Origin: Pictodentalium vernedei
Lineage: Eukaryota; Mollusca; Scaphopoda; Dentaliida; Dentaliidae
NCBI GenBank assembly: GCA_031216915.1
Contig: CM062297.1
Coordinates: forward strand, 179,824,350 to 179,888,349
Direction: 5' to 3'
Length of the DNA: 64,000 nucleotides
Part shown: in pieces, positions 41,844 to 53,800 of the stretch
Numbering within the stretch: position 1 is the stretch's first letter
How the letters are laid out: each line of letters opens with the position of its first letter
Notes under the pieces: generated by a model
What the model was told of the DNA's origin: nothing
Database searches by the model: none
What the model saw: the letters and a program-made list of their open reading frames with translations, nothing else
Made by a program: the position numbers and the translations under genes

Positions 41844-44800
41844 ATATAAATAAATAAATAAATTAAATGTGCCCAAATTATACTTTTTTTTAAAAAAAGG
41901 TCGTATTATGGTATATCGCTGTCTGTCTGTCCGGTCGTCTGTCCATTCATCCATCCATCCATCCGTCTGTCCACACGTACAATAACTCGAAAACGCTTCT
42001 AGCAATTTTTGTGATTTTTTGGTGGAAAGTATATGTTGATGGAAGGAAGCTCCCTTTCGATTTGTGTCACTGTCCGATTTGTCATTCCAGAGTTATGGGA
42101 CTTTATTCATCAAAATATAGGCAACTTTCCACATGTCGGACAATAACTTGAAAATGCTTTGAGCAATTTTCATGATTTAAAGTATATGTTGATGGAAAGA
42201 ATCTCCCTTTCTATTTGTGTCGCCATCCGATATGTCAGAGTTATGGGACTTTATTTGTCAAAATATAAGCAATTTCCCATATGTCGAACAATAACTTGAA
42301 AATGCTTAGAGCAATTTTCATGATTTTTTGGTTGCACAGTATGTTGTTGGTTATGATAATATTATTGTACAAGAATATAAAAAAACCTGACAAGTACACA
42401 TGTATATTCATATTGTGTGCTTCCCTCTTGTAATTAATAACGGCGTATCATGCGCTCATGGCGCAGCTGCTTATTAAAGTGGCAAGTGAAATCCTGTCCT
42501 GGGCAGGAATATCCAGCAGGATGCAAGGAGCTAAGAGAGAAAAGAAAGAACTGAGGTTTAATACTGGCATATACTTTTTTTTTGTATTTTCAGTATTATT
42601 GCATCAGCAATAAATTCAACTATCTCATCAATGGGTTGGCTTAATGAGGTGGAAGGATTCCAGACCTACAGTGCAACAATGATAAAAGTATATTCTGGTA
42701 TTGAAGCAGCACTCGAGAAAATGGTTGTATTCCATAATGGTGAGGATCAGTCATAACTAACAGCTTTCATTTTGTTTTGTCTCCCCCATGTCAACTAAGT
42801 TCAAGTTTATCCACTATAAATCTAAAAGACTGAAGTCTGAACTACAGTACAGTCACCATGGACTGGTTGTAATTCCCGTTTGCAAAGCCTTGTTGCACTC
42901 AAGGGACAAATTTATCGATTTTATTAACTTGAGTAAAATATCAGACATAAACCATTTCAATTTTATTTTTTCAAGTTTGCATTGGTTATAAAAACAGAGC
43001 ATGTGTCAGCCAAAAGGACCATGCGATTGGGCCTAATAAACAGTATTTAATTATTTTAGGCTTGAATAAAAAATTTTTTTCAACTACTCAATTTGTAAAT
43101 TGTGCGATCGGATACAGCCAATTTGTTAGGGAAAGGGTTAAATTCTTATTCTAAAAACATTTTGACCCATGGTGCTGGAAATACTATGGGACTAAAATGG
43201 CTGTATTGGTAAACATCAGCATGTGAATTTGGATGATTTGTGTTTTAAATGATTCATCACTGGCTCTAATAATTTATGTGAAATATGCATAATAAAAAGG
43301 GAATGTACTGTCTTTACATAATAATATAATAACACTTTGGCCAGCTGCTGATTTGTTGCGGTTCTCATATGAGAAGGCCTTGGTTACCCATGTTCTACCA
43401 ACTGCCTCCCTATTCCCACGCTTTTTCTCTCCTCGGAGACGAACTGCTTGATGACATCCCTTGCCCCATTCTTCCCAATCTCTCTGATTAGCATATTAAC
43501 CCTCTCCTTTCAGTCGCCCCCCTAACCACATGTCCTTCATTCTCCCATCCCACTTTCCCATTATACTCCCTGTGGATCTTGCTCTTTTAGACTGGTATTT
43601 TGGGCATTCTAGAAGAAAGTGTTCCAGGGTCTCCATCACGCCCAAATTACACATCTGACACTCCTTTTCATTGTTTTTCCCAATTTTTCCCCTTAGCTCC
43701 AGGGTCCGCGACCTCAGCTTGAACAACAGTGACCCCCCCCCCTCCCCCCCCCCCCCCCAAATGTGCCATCAAGGTACTCTTCAAAACCAGGCTTCTCTTT
43801 ATCACGCAGGCCACCCAAAGATCTCTTTGATTTGACCCCCTCTCACCAATTACAGTTACAATCCTCCATGACCTTTTCTCTGACAATTTTCTTACCCATT
43901 ATTTATTTATATGTATACCAGTAAGTTTTAAACCTTAACTTGCTAAGTATTTTCAAGATATTTTCCATCAAATCTAGTCATGGCTGCTGTAAAGCAGCCA
44001 TGACTAGATTTGATGAACAATTCATCAAAATTTAACTCAAGGAACCATTGGTGAAATATTTCATTCAAATTACAAGGGCCAAAATTGATAAAATGTGTCC
44101 ATATTCTACTTATTTCAGCGGCAAGAAAAAGCCTGTTCTGGGCAGGAATATCTGCCTCAGCATTCAAGGAGTTAATTTCGGGGACACATGAAATTATGCA
44201 TCACCAGGTGTGTCATTCATCATGCATACTCATAAGATAAATAGAGGATATGGAATGAGTGTTTTTCTCATATAATATTTATGAAACGAGTCTAAGAATT
44301 TTCCATTTGGGCAAGCCTCTGGCGAGCCCAAACGGAAAATTCAGATGAGTTTCATATCATAAATATTATATGAGAAAAACACTCATTTCATATTCTATTT
44401 ATCATATGACACACACACGCACAAATTAGCCACTTAGTATGACTTTTTAACCCATCACCTAACTTGAGTTGCAGACGGCACTTGGAAAAAACATCCTCGT
44501 ATAACTAAAAATTTTCACTTTTTGCTTCCAAAACATAGGTTATGACCCCTCGTTGGAAAGAGCTCATCGAGCTTGTTCCAATGAGGGGTCATAACCTATG
44601 TTTTGGAAGCAAAAAGTCAAAATATAAAAAAAATGAATGGTGTTTTTCTTGTAGGTAAGAGATTAATACAATATAACCCACCCTAAATAGGACAGATAAT
44701 GTAAATTCTCCCTACTGAAATTATGCAAATGTGACCCAGTTGTATTTTGTTTAGCCAATCAAATTGTCCAGTTTTGAAATTGACCAAAGAAAGCTCCCAA

Positions 44801-47800
44801 CTCTAATTATACAAATTATGAAAATGTGGCCCAGTTTTATTTTGTTCAGCCAATCAAATTGTCTAGTTTTGAAATTGACCAATGAAATTGATGGAAGGCT
44901 TTATTTATCACTGATTAATAGGAAAGCAAAATATCAAATGTTTTAAAGTGAACAAACCAGACGAGTTATATGATAAACATCAGTATCCACACAAATGAAT
45001 TTAATACCTTCTGTGTACTTGCTGTTGAACAATTTATTTTTTTCATGCAGGAACTGAATATATAATGGTTGAGAACATCTTCCAAGACACAGTTGCAGCC
45101 AAGCAGTTGTACAAACTTTTGCAGAAGCCTGGTGTTTTGGAGACAGTTATAAATTCGCTCAACTCTGATAAGGTAAGCATGCAAGATTGATTATTCTTTT
45201 GTTGGTGACAACATTGTTCTCTAGTCTATCAGATGAAATCAGAGTGGTCCCACTTAATACATTATTACACAGTTTCGTGTTTGAATGTCCAAGTTAGTAA
45301 ACAAACTCACATTCAGTGTGGTTCATTGCAAAATCATATCATATCAATTGTAAACAAAAACAATACAAATTACAAATAAATATACAAATTATAAGCACAA
45401 CTGGTCTAACCAGTGCAGTTTATTTTTATTTAACACTTTACCTAATTAATTGGCCACATCTGTCTGCATAATTTGCAAATTAAACAGTTGAAAAAACTTA
45501 TATTTTTATACTGTACCAATGACCCAGACATAGCTGGTGCTAACTCTTAAAATATAGGGCCAAACACAAATTTTGCCCCCCAATCCCCAAAATTTGCATC
45601 TAAAACTAAAGAAAACATGTCCTGAAAGGCCCTCCACACTTCGCCCCTACTGCGCATGCGCAGTGTCAAGGACGTTCCGAAATTGGCGCCATTAATCATT
45701 CTAAGTTTGGCCCTTCATCAGTTAACATCTGACTGATCTTTGTGCTTATAAATCTCAGTTTAAATGATGCCAGACACATAAATATTAGTGAAATGGTGAT
45801 TCTAAGGAGGATAGAGAAGGAGGAGAGGAAAAGAAAGTGTGACAGAATATTATCAGGGCTGTAACTTAAAATTTTTTAATGAAATTATGTTAAGTTACCT
45901 ATTTTCAAGGCAGCAGCCATTTTGTTGTCATTCTGATTATTTAGTTACACTGTTTTTTAAGTGTTTTCCTCTCTCCCTGTCCTTTAAGTCCCCCCTTGCT
46001 ATTCTCCCATGCTTTTGGCATAGTTTCTGTAATTATTATTACAAAAATTTCTTGGGAGTTTTAGCTGAATAACAGAATGAATTCTGTTCTTTCCCCATGT
46101 TTACGTCTTCACCTACGGGTGGTTAGGCGTTGTGTTCTGCATCTACCATCTGATGTTCTGCAGTTTCTTCCCTGGAAGTCTCTGTTTTGCATCAGATAGT
46201 GTATTTTTGGTAACTGATTTCGGGCCTGGGTGCCTGGAGTCTTATTTTAGTGTTTTTACACTCATTGTTTACATTTACAACAGCCCTCTGTGTGAGGGGG
46301 GGATTTCTAAAAAATAATATCTTTATGTTATTTTAATCATAACTAGATACATTATTATTGTTCGTAAGTGTTGAATAAATTGTTTAAAATATTTTTAAAA
46401 TTTTTGTCCACACTTAGGCTTGGGATCCATTGGGGCTCAACGTTACTTTTCAGAAACTTGGGCTGTTCTGAAAAAATATTTTTTTCAAAATATTTTGATT
46501 TTAATTATTTTTTCTATATTAATGGATCATATTATTATTATGTATTTTGATTGCCAGGGGTTAGTGCGAGTACCAGGACTTGTTTTCTTTTCACATTGAA
46601 AGGATATTGATCAATTGTTTTAAGAGGAAGTCTTCCTCTGACTTTATTATCATTCTATATGTGGTCAGTGTACTCGCATTAACTCCTGTTCTGTATCGTA
46701 TGATTTCGATGACAATATGGGAAGCGTATGTCACGGTATGTTGTTGGGGATTTGGACACTCCGGTCCTTTCCCCGCAGGGTCACTCTACTTTATCAATTT
46801 CTATTTCAGACGATCAAGATTAGGGTGATGTATCTGTGATGTCTTCCAACAGTGTGCCTCCGTCGTCACAATTAATGAAGGGCTAGCGGAAAAGTGCTCA
46901 TGTAAATACGCCAATTGCCTAAGAGGACCCTAGTAGGTTCGACGGCCTTTGACGTCCGCTAGCTCGCCCGGTGTAGCGTCCATTCACCGAATGGTTCGGC
47001 AGCCGGGTTCGTCCGTTGCGGTCTAGAAGGAATTTTGGGGTGATGCGAGCACTATAAATTAACTTAATGCACACCCAGTGACGGCGGATCGGAGGGAGAA
47101 CGCAGGAAGCCTTTTAGTCCGGTTCACAGCTCATCCTGGTCCATCCGGACGGCAAGCGAGAGAGGCCCCACTCTCGTTCAACAACATCTGGCCCCAGATG
47201 TTGTGGTACAAAATGTGTCGCAAGCGGAGCATACGTCCGTCGCTCGGGACGCTCCGTTGTATAGGCAGTCCGCTGAGACTGCTAAGGCTTCCTCTTCTCA
47301 TCAGCGCACACGACCGCACCTTGGCTGCGTGACCGCCGATATATTACCAGCTTCGCCGATCAAGGATTCTTCGGCGACCAGGTCACACCATCCGGTAGCC
47401 AGGGACACGAGGCCTGCAGACTCCGGACGTTCGCATAGGAAGTGTGCGGGAGTCAACGTACACGGAGCTTCCGGCGGCAATGCATCGTAAGACCGCTACT
47501 GCACAGGCCTCGGGAACGGACGTGCTTTCCTTAATAACACAGTTTATCGCAGCATCCCAGCATCAACTGAATCTGTCGCATATATTTTATCCGACGATGC
47601 TGGGTCGGGACGCTCCGCGGAAGCGGGTACGGACGTCCGAAAGTTTCATTCGGTCCGACGGGATACCGAAAGGGATTCGGAGGATTTCGAGCTTTCCCTT
47701 TCGGAACAACATATGCTGTTGTGTATGTCATCTGACTTGGTCTTTTACAGCTTCTTTCATCGGACCAGAATGCTGCGATGCCGGATAAGAAACTGATAGC

Positions 47801-50800
47801 GTCGGTGGACTTAGAAATTTTTGGTTCGGTTCAGGGACATCGTCCCTCAGTTCCGACATAGTCCAATAATGTCACACAAACTTTCGAATTATTGAACAAC
47901 GCTATATATTATTATTTTATGCTTGCTATCCAAGCATTTCTGGTTTCTTGTTCGAAGAGTTATGGAGATGTCTTTCAAAAGTGTGCCTCTGTCGTCATAG
48001 TTAATGAAGAGTTAGCGGCAATAAGTGCTCATGGAATATGTCTATCGCCTACGGAGTGACATTCGCTAGCTCACCCGGTGTAGCGTACATTCATCGAATG
48101 GTTTGGCTGCCGGGTTCGTCCGTTGCGGTCTAGGAAGGAGATTTGGGTGATGCGAGCACTTTAATTACTTTAGTACTCACCCAGTGACGGCAGATTGAGG
48201 ACAGATCGGAGGAAGCCTGTTAGTCCGGTTCCTGGCTTGTCCAGGTCCGTCCGGGCTGTGAGCGAGAGAGGTCCCTCTCTCGCCCAACAACATAGGGGAC
48301 CGCATGTTGTGGTTCAGATATTTTACATTTGGAGCATATGTCCGTTGGTCGGGACGCTCCATTATATTGACAGTCCGAGAGACTGTCTTTAATGCTTCCT
48401 CATCCTCACAGCACGGCACACGACCGCACATTGGCTACATGACCTCGAGTATCCGATCAGTTTCGGCATTCAGTGATTCCATGGCGAATAGGTCGCGCCA
48501 TCCGGTAGCCAAGGGACACGAGGCCTATACACTCCGTTCGCTCGCATATTGGTAGTATGCACGGGGTAACGATCACGGAGCTTCCAGCGGCAATGCATCG
48601 TAAGACCGCTTCTCCTCAGGCCTCAGTGACGGACGTGCTATCCGAGTTAGCACAGTTGTTTCGCAGCATCCCAGCAATTGACAGTTTCTCGGTCGAATCA
48701 GGAATTATCCGACGGCGCTGGGTCGATGCGGCCCGCGGTTGCATCAGCTACGGACGACCGAACGCTTTATAGGGTCCGACAGGATGGCGAAAGGGATTCG
48801 AAAGATTTCGAGTTTTCCCTTTAGTAGTATCGGAAGATGCCTTTCATATCTTCTGGCATTATCTTCCAGTGATTATTTTTTCGGACTTCATTGCTGCGAT
48901 CTTGGATAAGAGACTTATAGCGTCATTGGACTCGGATTTTTCGATCGGTTCAGGGACATTGTCCCTGACTTACCGACGCAGTCCAATATTGTCATTACAA
49001 CATGTGTTTTTTTTTTCGACGCTATATATATATATATATACAAGCCTGCTACTAAGCATGATAGTTTAGTTTCTTGTCTGCGTTGCTCATTTCTGCCATT
49101 TTATCATTTATACAAATAGTTTATTTTGGCAGAGCAGGGCATACCGAGAGTTCATATGCGTCTAGACGGTGTGATTAAAGACTGCATATATTCTTTTTCG
49201 CCGTTTATGTCTTTTCCAATTTCAATGTTGGGAACGACATTATGTATAGTAGACTTAACTTAGACGCTTTATTATACGTAATCCGCCTTACTGAGGCGTT
49301 ATCATTACGTCTTCAAGAAAAGATTTACGGGATATTATTCTCAATGTAATTTCTTTTGAGGGCAGTAGTTTGTTCACGTATAACTCCGCCCTTCAGTGGC
49401 TGATTGGAGTTAGTTAGACGTGACGCAGCCCTAGCTACATCCACACGCGTGGATAGTAAGGTTAAGAACTCTCTCAGAGTCGCTTCGTTCTCGGAGGAGC
49501 TTCTCTTCGACGGCAACTTTTTGGCAATCCATGAATTGCTCGATTTACACGTTCTCTTGTCTATCTAGTGTTACAAGAGATTCAGACTGGAGCAAACATT
49601 CGGTGGTTGACTCAGAGAGTGCCGCCGCAGTTGCCGGACCCGAGTGTGGCTGTTATGACGGTTGCCAGTCAAACAGATTGGGATATAATACTGATCCCTA
49701 CGGATTCGAAGTGCCAGGGTCTTTGGGTTCCGCAGTCTTTTAGCAATCAGTTTAACTTCCGCGGAATAATGTTTTTTAGGCTTGCTTTATGTCATTGCAT
49801 GAACATTATTCAGAAACGCATGCCCAAATTCCTGTCCTTTAATTCGACAGTAGTGGCGTATCTCCGGAACCAGGGAGGCACTCTTTCGTTTCCGTTATTC
49901 AATTTAATGGAAAGAATCCGTCTGTTGGTTATAGTACACCAAGTTCAGTTTTGGTCCGTCATATTCCGGGTCGTCTGATTGTTTTATCGGACTCCCGTTC
50001 TCTTACGGGTCGCTTGTTGCTGTCAGAATGGACTCTCAACAAACAAGTATTCAATCAGATTTGCTATCTATGGGAACGCCCAATGATGATTTATTTATGA
50101 CACAGCTTGCTAATCAATTGCAGGCGTATGTGTTGGCTTGTCCAGATCTCTGAGCTAATATTGTTAACGCTCTATTGATCTATAGGACGGAATGATAGGA
50201 TACGCGTATCCTCCGGCGCTGTTGTTTTAGCAGGTATTGCTAAGATAAACAACCACAATACATTTCTGTTGATAGCATCTCTATCTTCACAGAGATCATG
50301 AGTAATTTACTCTCTTGTCTACTGTGGGTCTTAACGTGAAATCTTCCTCTTTGTGAGGATCTTTTTCACTGGGTAAATCGTGTCATCTTTATCACAACCA
50401 GCAAGGTCGCAACCTTCATGTATTCCGTTGTGTGGTCCGTATTGCATTGTAAGCACTGTACTGGACGAGCTTTGGACGCGATTTCTTACTATAGGAGATC
50501 CTCTTCTTCGCTATTCTATGCGGCTAAAGTGGAGGCTCTTCCGTCGTGGTGTAGGGATCATTGTGTTCATATTGTTGATTCCTCCATACTACTCATTGCT
50601 ATTTTTTAGTATACTTGTTTCACAAGATCTACTGCAGCCTGTTATTATTTAGGTTATAGGTTTATGTTTCCTCATACCTATGCACTCTACGATAGTTTAC
50701 AATTGAGTCTTTTGTCTCTTTATCTAAGTCAGTTAGTAACTTTTTGATAAATAGACTTAGAATCTTTAGATTAAATTCCTATACGGATTTTAACTTCGGT

Positions 50801-53800
50801 TCTTATTTAGCTAAGTAATCATTTGAGCCTCTGGAAACAGTAGTTTTCAAATTCTGACCTTTTAGACAGTAATTCTGTTGGTTTCTCTTTTACTGTAGAG
50901 TCAGTGAGTTTCATGCACTATCGATGGATGATTTTCACTTTCATAGTTTCGGAATCAATACTTCCGTTACTATTTAGGTTGGATTGTTGCATAAGAGTTA
51001 GGCTCCTATTATCCGGAACCTATTATTTTAAGGTCCTTCCGTCTTCGTATGGGCATAGGCCTTTACTCTTTCCGGGTACAGTTTATGTATTTATAAACAG
51101 ATATCTGTTTATTACAAAGGGCGTAAGCTTCTTCTGTCTTTGATGTCTAGTAGAATGACGTTACGCTCCTTTTTATTGTTAATGGATTCTATTAACTATC
51201 GGTACTGCTTATGGTATATCATTGAACTAGCAGTTGTGCTTAAGATTTCGGCTCATGAAGTAAGAGTTCTTCTACTTCTTGGGCTTACATTAATAGTGTC
51301 GCTATTATAGATTTTTGAAGGCCGCTCATTGCGCTCAGCCATCCACATTCATGAATTTTATCTTAGAAATATCGAGTCCATTTCTGGAGGCCTCTATGGT
51401 TAGGTCTATTATCTACTGCTCAGAATGTCATTCACTTAACAGTTGCTACTATAGCTAGGTAGGCTGTCTGTTTCGGCAGTGTCTCCGTTCGGCGGCCCTC
51501 TTCGCTCTGGGCTATTTGACCCAGGGCAAGAAAAAGGGGGGGGGGGGGGGGAGGGTGTTCCCTTGGGTCACCTGTTTTACTATGAAAACAAGGGGATACC
51601 TCCTCCGGAGTTAGTAATTCTGAGCTGTTATTGGGATGGTTGTTTAGTGAGAAGTTTAGGTTTTTAAAATTCATTCAAGTCTTAGTTTTTAAAGTATAGC
51701 TTTTGAATATTGCATATGTCAACGGACATGATTATGCAATCCTCAGACACTTTTAGGAGTACAAGAGTCTCTATTCTCTAGACTTACTTCATTTATTGGC
51801 TTACTTTAAAAATTATTGGTATAAGGATTATATTGGATATTAATAGAGTACATGGATGTATGAAGCTCAATTTTGGAAGGTGTTGTATCTTTCTAATTTA
51901 TCATAAATAAGAAAGATACATGTAAGGCCTATTACTTCTTTTTCCCTACAGGGGATGACTCTATTTTATTTTATTGAGCGTATTCCATTTTGCTCTATGT
52001 CCTTGGCCCTCCAGCCTTTTTACTATTCAGCTATGTCTGGGTCATTGGTACAGTATAAAAATGTTAAAAAATTTATAGTAATTTATATATTTTTTATACT
52101 TACCAATGACCCAGACGGGGATGGCCCTCCCAGGAGTTGGGAACTCTTGCCTCCCCGCTGAGTACATAGCGCTTACCAGGCACTGGTTATTAGAATGATT
52201 AATGGCGCCAATTTCGGAACATCCCTGACACTGCGCATGCGCAGTACGGGCGAAGTGTGGAGGGCCTTTCAGGACATGTTTTCTTTAGTTTTAGATGCAA
52301 ATTTTGGGGATTGGGGGGCAAAATTTGTGTTTGGCCCTATATTTTAAGAGTTAGCACCAGCTATGTCTGGGTCATTGGTAAGTATAAAAAATATATAAAT
52401 TACTATAAATTTTTTAACTTTTCAATGAATTTCTGCAAAGCTATATCATGTGACCCTCATTGGAATGAGCTTATGGTTTTGTTAAAATCTGTTGAAAAAT
52501 TTAAAATAACAATAATCAAATTAAGAAATGTTGATATGTCTGCATTAGGTAAAGGGTTAATTGAATACTCCTATTAAATGAATGATTGTCACCAGCAAAA
52601 TGACTATTAAATTAACAGGGTCCACTGAGAAATGTCTTTACGATGTTATCCTAGTTACAATCGATTCTTTTTTTATGCCCCCCGACTTAAGTCGGGTAGC
52701 ATATAGTGATTGAAGTGTGCGTGTGTCTGTGTGTGTGTCCGAGCCAATAACTCAAAAACTGTTAGGGCCACAGTCATCAAACTTCACACAATTATAAAGG
52801 ACCATGGGAGGATGTGTCACATACCATAGCTGGGTTCGTACCTTCAAGGTCAAGGTCACATTTTAAGGTTACACTAAAAATCAGTCAATATTCGTGTCTC
52901 AGCCATAACTCCGAAATGAATCATAGTACAATTGTTAAACTTTTTACCAATGTTAAGGACGGTCAGAAGGTGTGTTGCGCGTAATAGTTTCTGCTGCCTC
53001 TGGAATGTGAAGGTCACAATTGACCTTCATATGTTCAGGGTCACAAATCGTGTCTCAAGCATAACTCCAAAAACTATTAGGGCTACAGTCATCAAACATC
53101 ACACCATTATAAAGGACCATAGGAGGATGTGCCACACACCATAGCCGGGTTCGTACCTTCACGGTCAAGGTCACATTTCAAGGTCACACTAAAAATCAGT
53201 CAATATTCATGTCTCAGCCATAACTCAGAAATGAATCATGGTACAATTGTAAAACTTTTTACAAGTGTTAAGGACAGTCAGAAGGTGTGTCACGTATAAT
53301 AGTTTCTGCCACATCTGCAAGGTGAAGTTCACAAGGGGGGGAGGCATGTGTTACCTTAGTAACATTCTTCTTGTTTTATTCTGTTTTCCAGTTCAAAAAA
53401 CTATTTGCGATGAGCAACATAACAGAAGCAATGTTGGAATTCTGCACAAATATGGATTCTTATCTGACTGTTCCAAGTTATGCAACTTTGAACATAACAT
53501 TGTTCCGCTATGAATTTTGTACAATCAACTTGACACTTTTACCAGTGGAGATGGAAAAACTCTTTATGAATGAAGACACTCAGGTATGACATTTTTTATA
53601 TTCCAAGTATTTACAGTACAGAAAGATCAAAATCCACGTGTAGTCAATATTTCCATGTATGGATCAACAGTGAACCTCTAACGTAAAACAATGGATTCGC
53701 CATCAAATTTTCAGTGGATGAAGCACTGAGTACAAGCTGGTGCTTCTTTCATTGAATATGTGTTGAAAACTACTGATTATTGACTGAGAAAGGTGCTTGT

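Larger units (their letters stand above)
45502..52418 (+). mobile_element. DIRS-like tyrosine-recombinase retrotransposon, decayed
   Basis: 6917 bp. Inverted terminal repeats: 45514-45704 and 52190-52380 match as reverse complements with about three differences over 191 bp. An internal complementary region at 52030-52116 joins the complements of both outer ends, which is diagnostic for DIRS elements. Inside, on the plus strand: a duplicated gag-like region, RNase H remnants and tyrosine-recombinase remnants, all with stops and frameshifts. No target duplication, as expected for recombinase-mediated insertion. I could not find a reverse-transcriptase palm motif. Confidence 0.9.
45420..52560. 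repeat. P1-type foldback MITE split by the DIRS element
   Basis: Left part 45436-45501 reads TTTAACACTTTACCTAATTA and GTCTGCATAATTTGCAAATT, as at the left end of the 5369 copy. Right part 52419-52560 resumes with CTATATCATGTGACC...ATTGGAATGAGC and ends GGTAAAGGGTTAA. The two parts join into one element when 45502-52418 is removed. Confidence 0.82.

Noticed and set aside
41559..42005. 148-codon minus-strand ORF
   Set aside because: Antisense of a SINE, its AATA tail and a CTGT tract; the composition is low-complexity.
49325..49516. 63-codon minus-strand ORF in the DIRS element
   Set aside because: It lies opposite to all recognised DIRS domains and has no family match I know, so it is probably a shadow.
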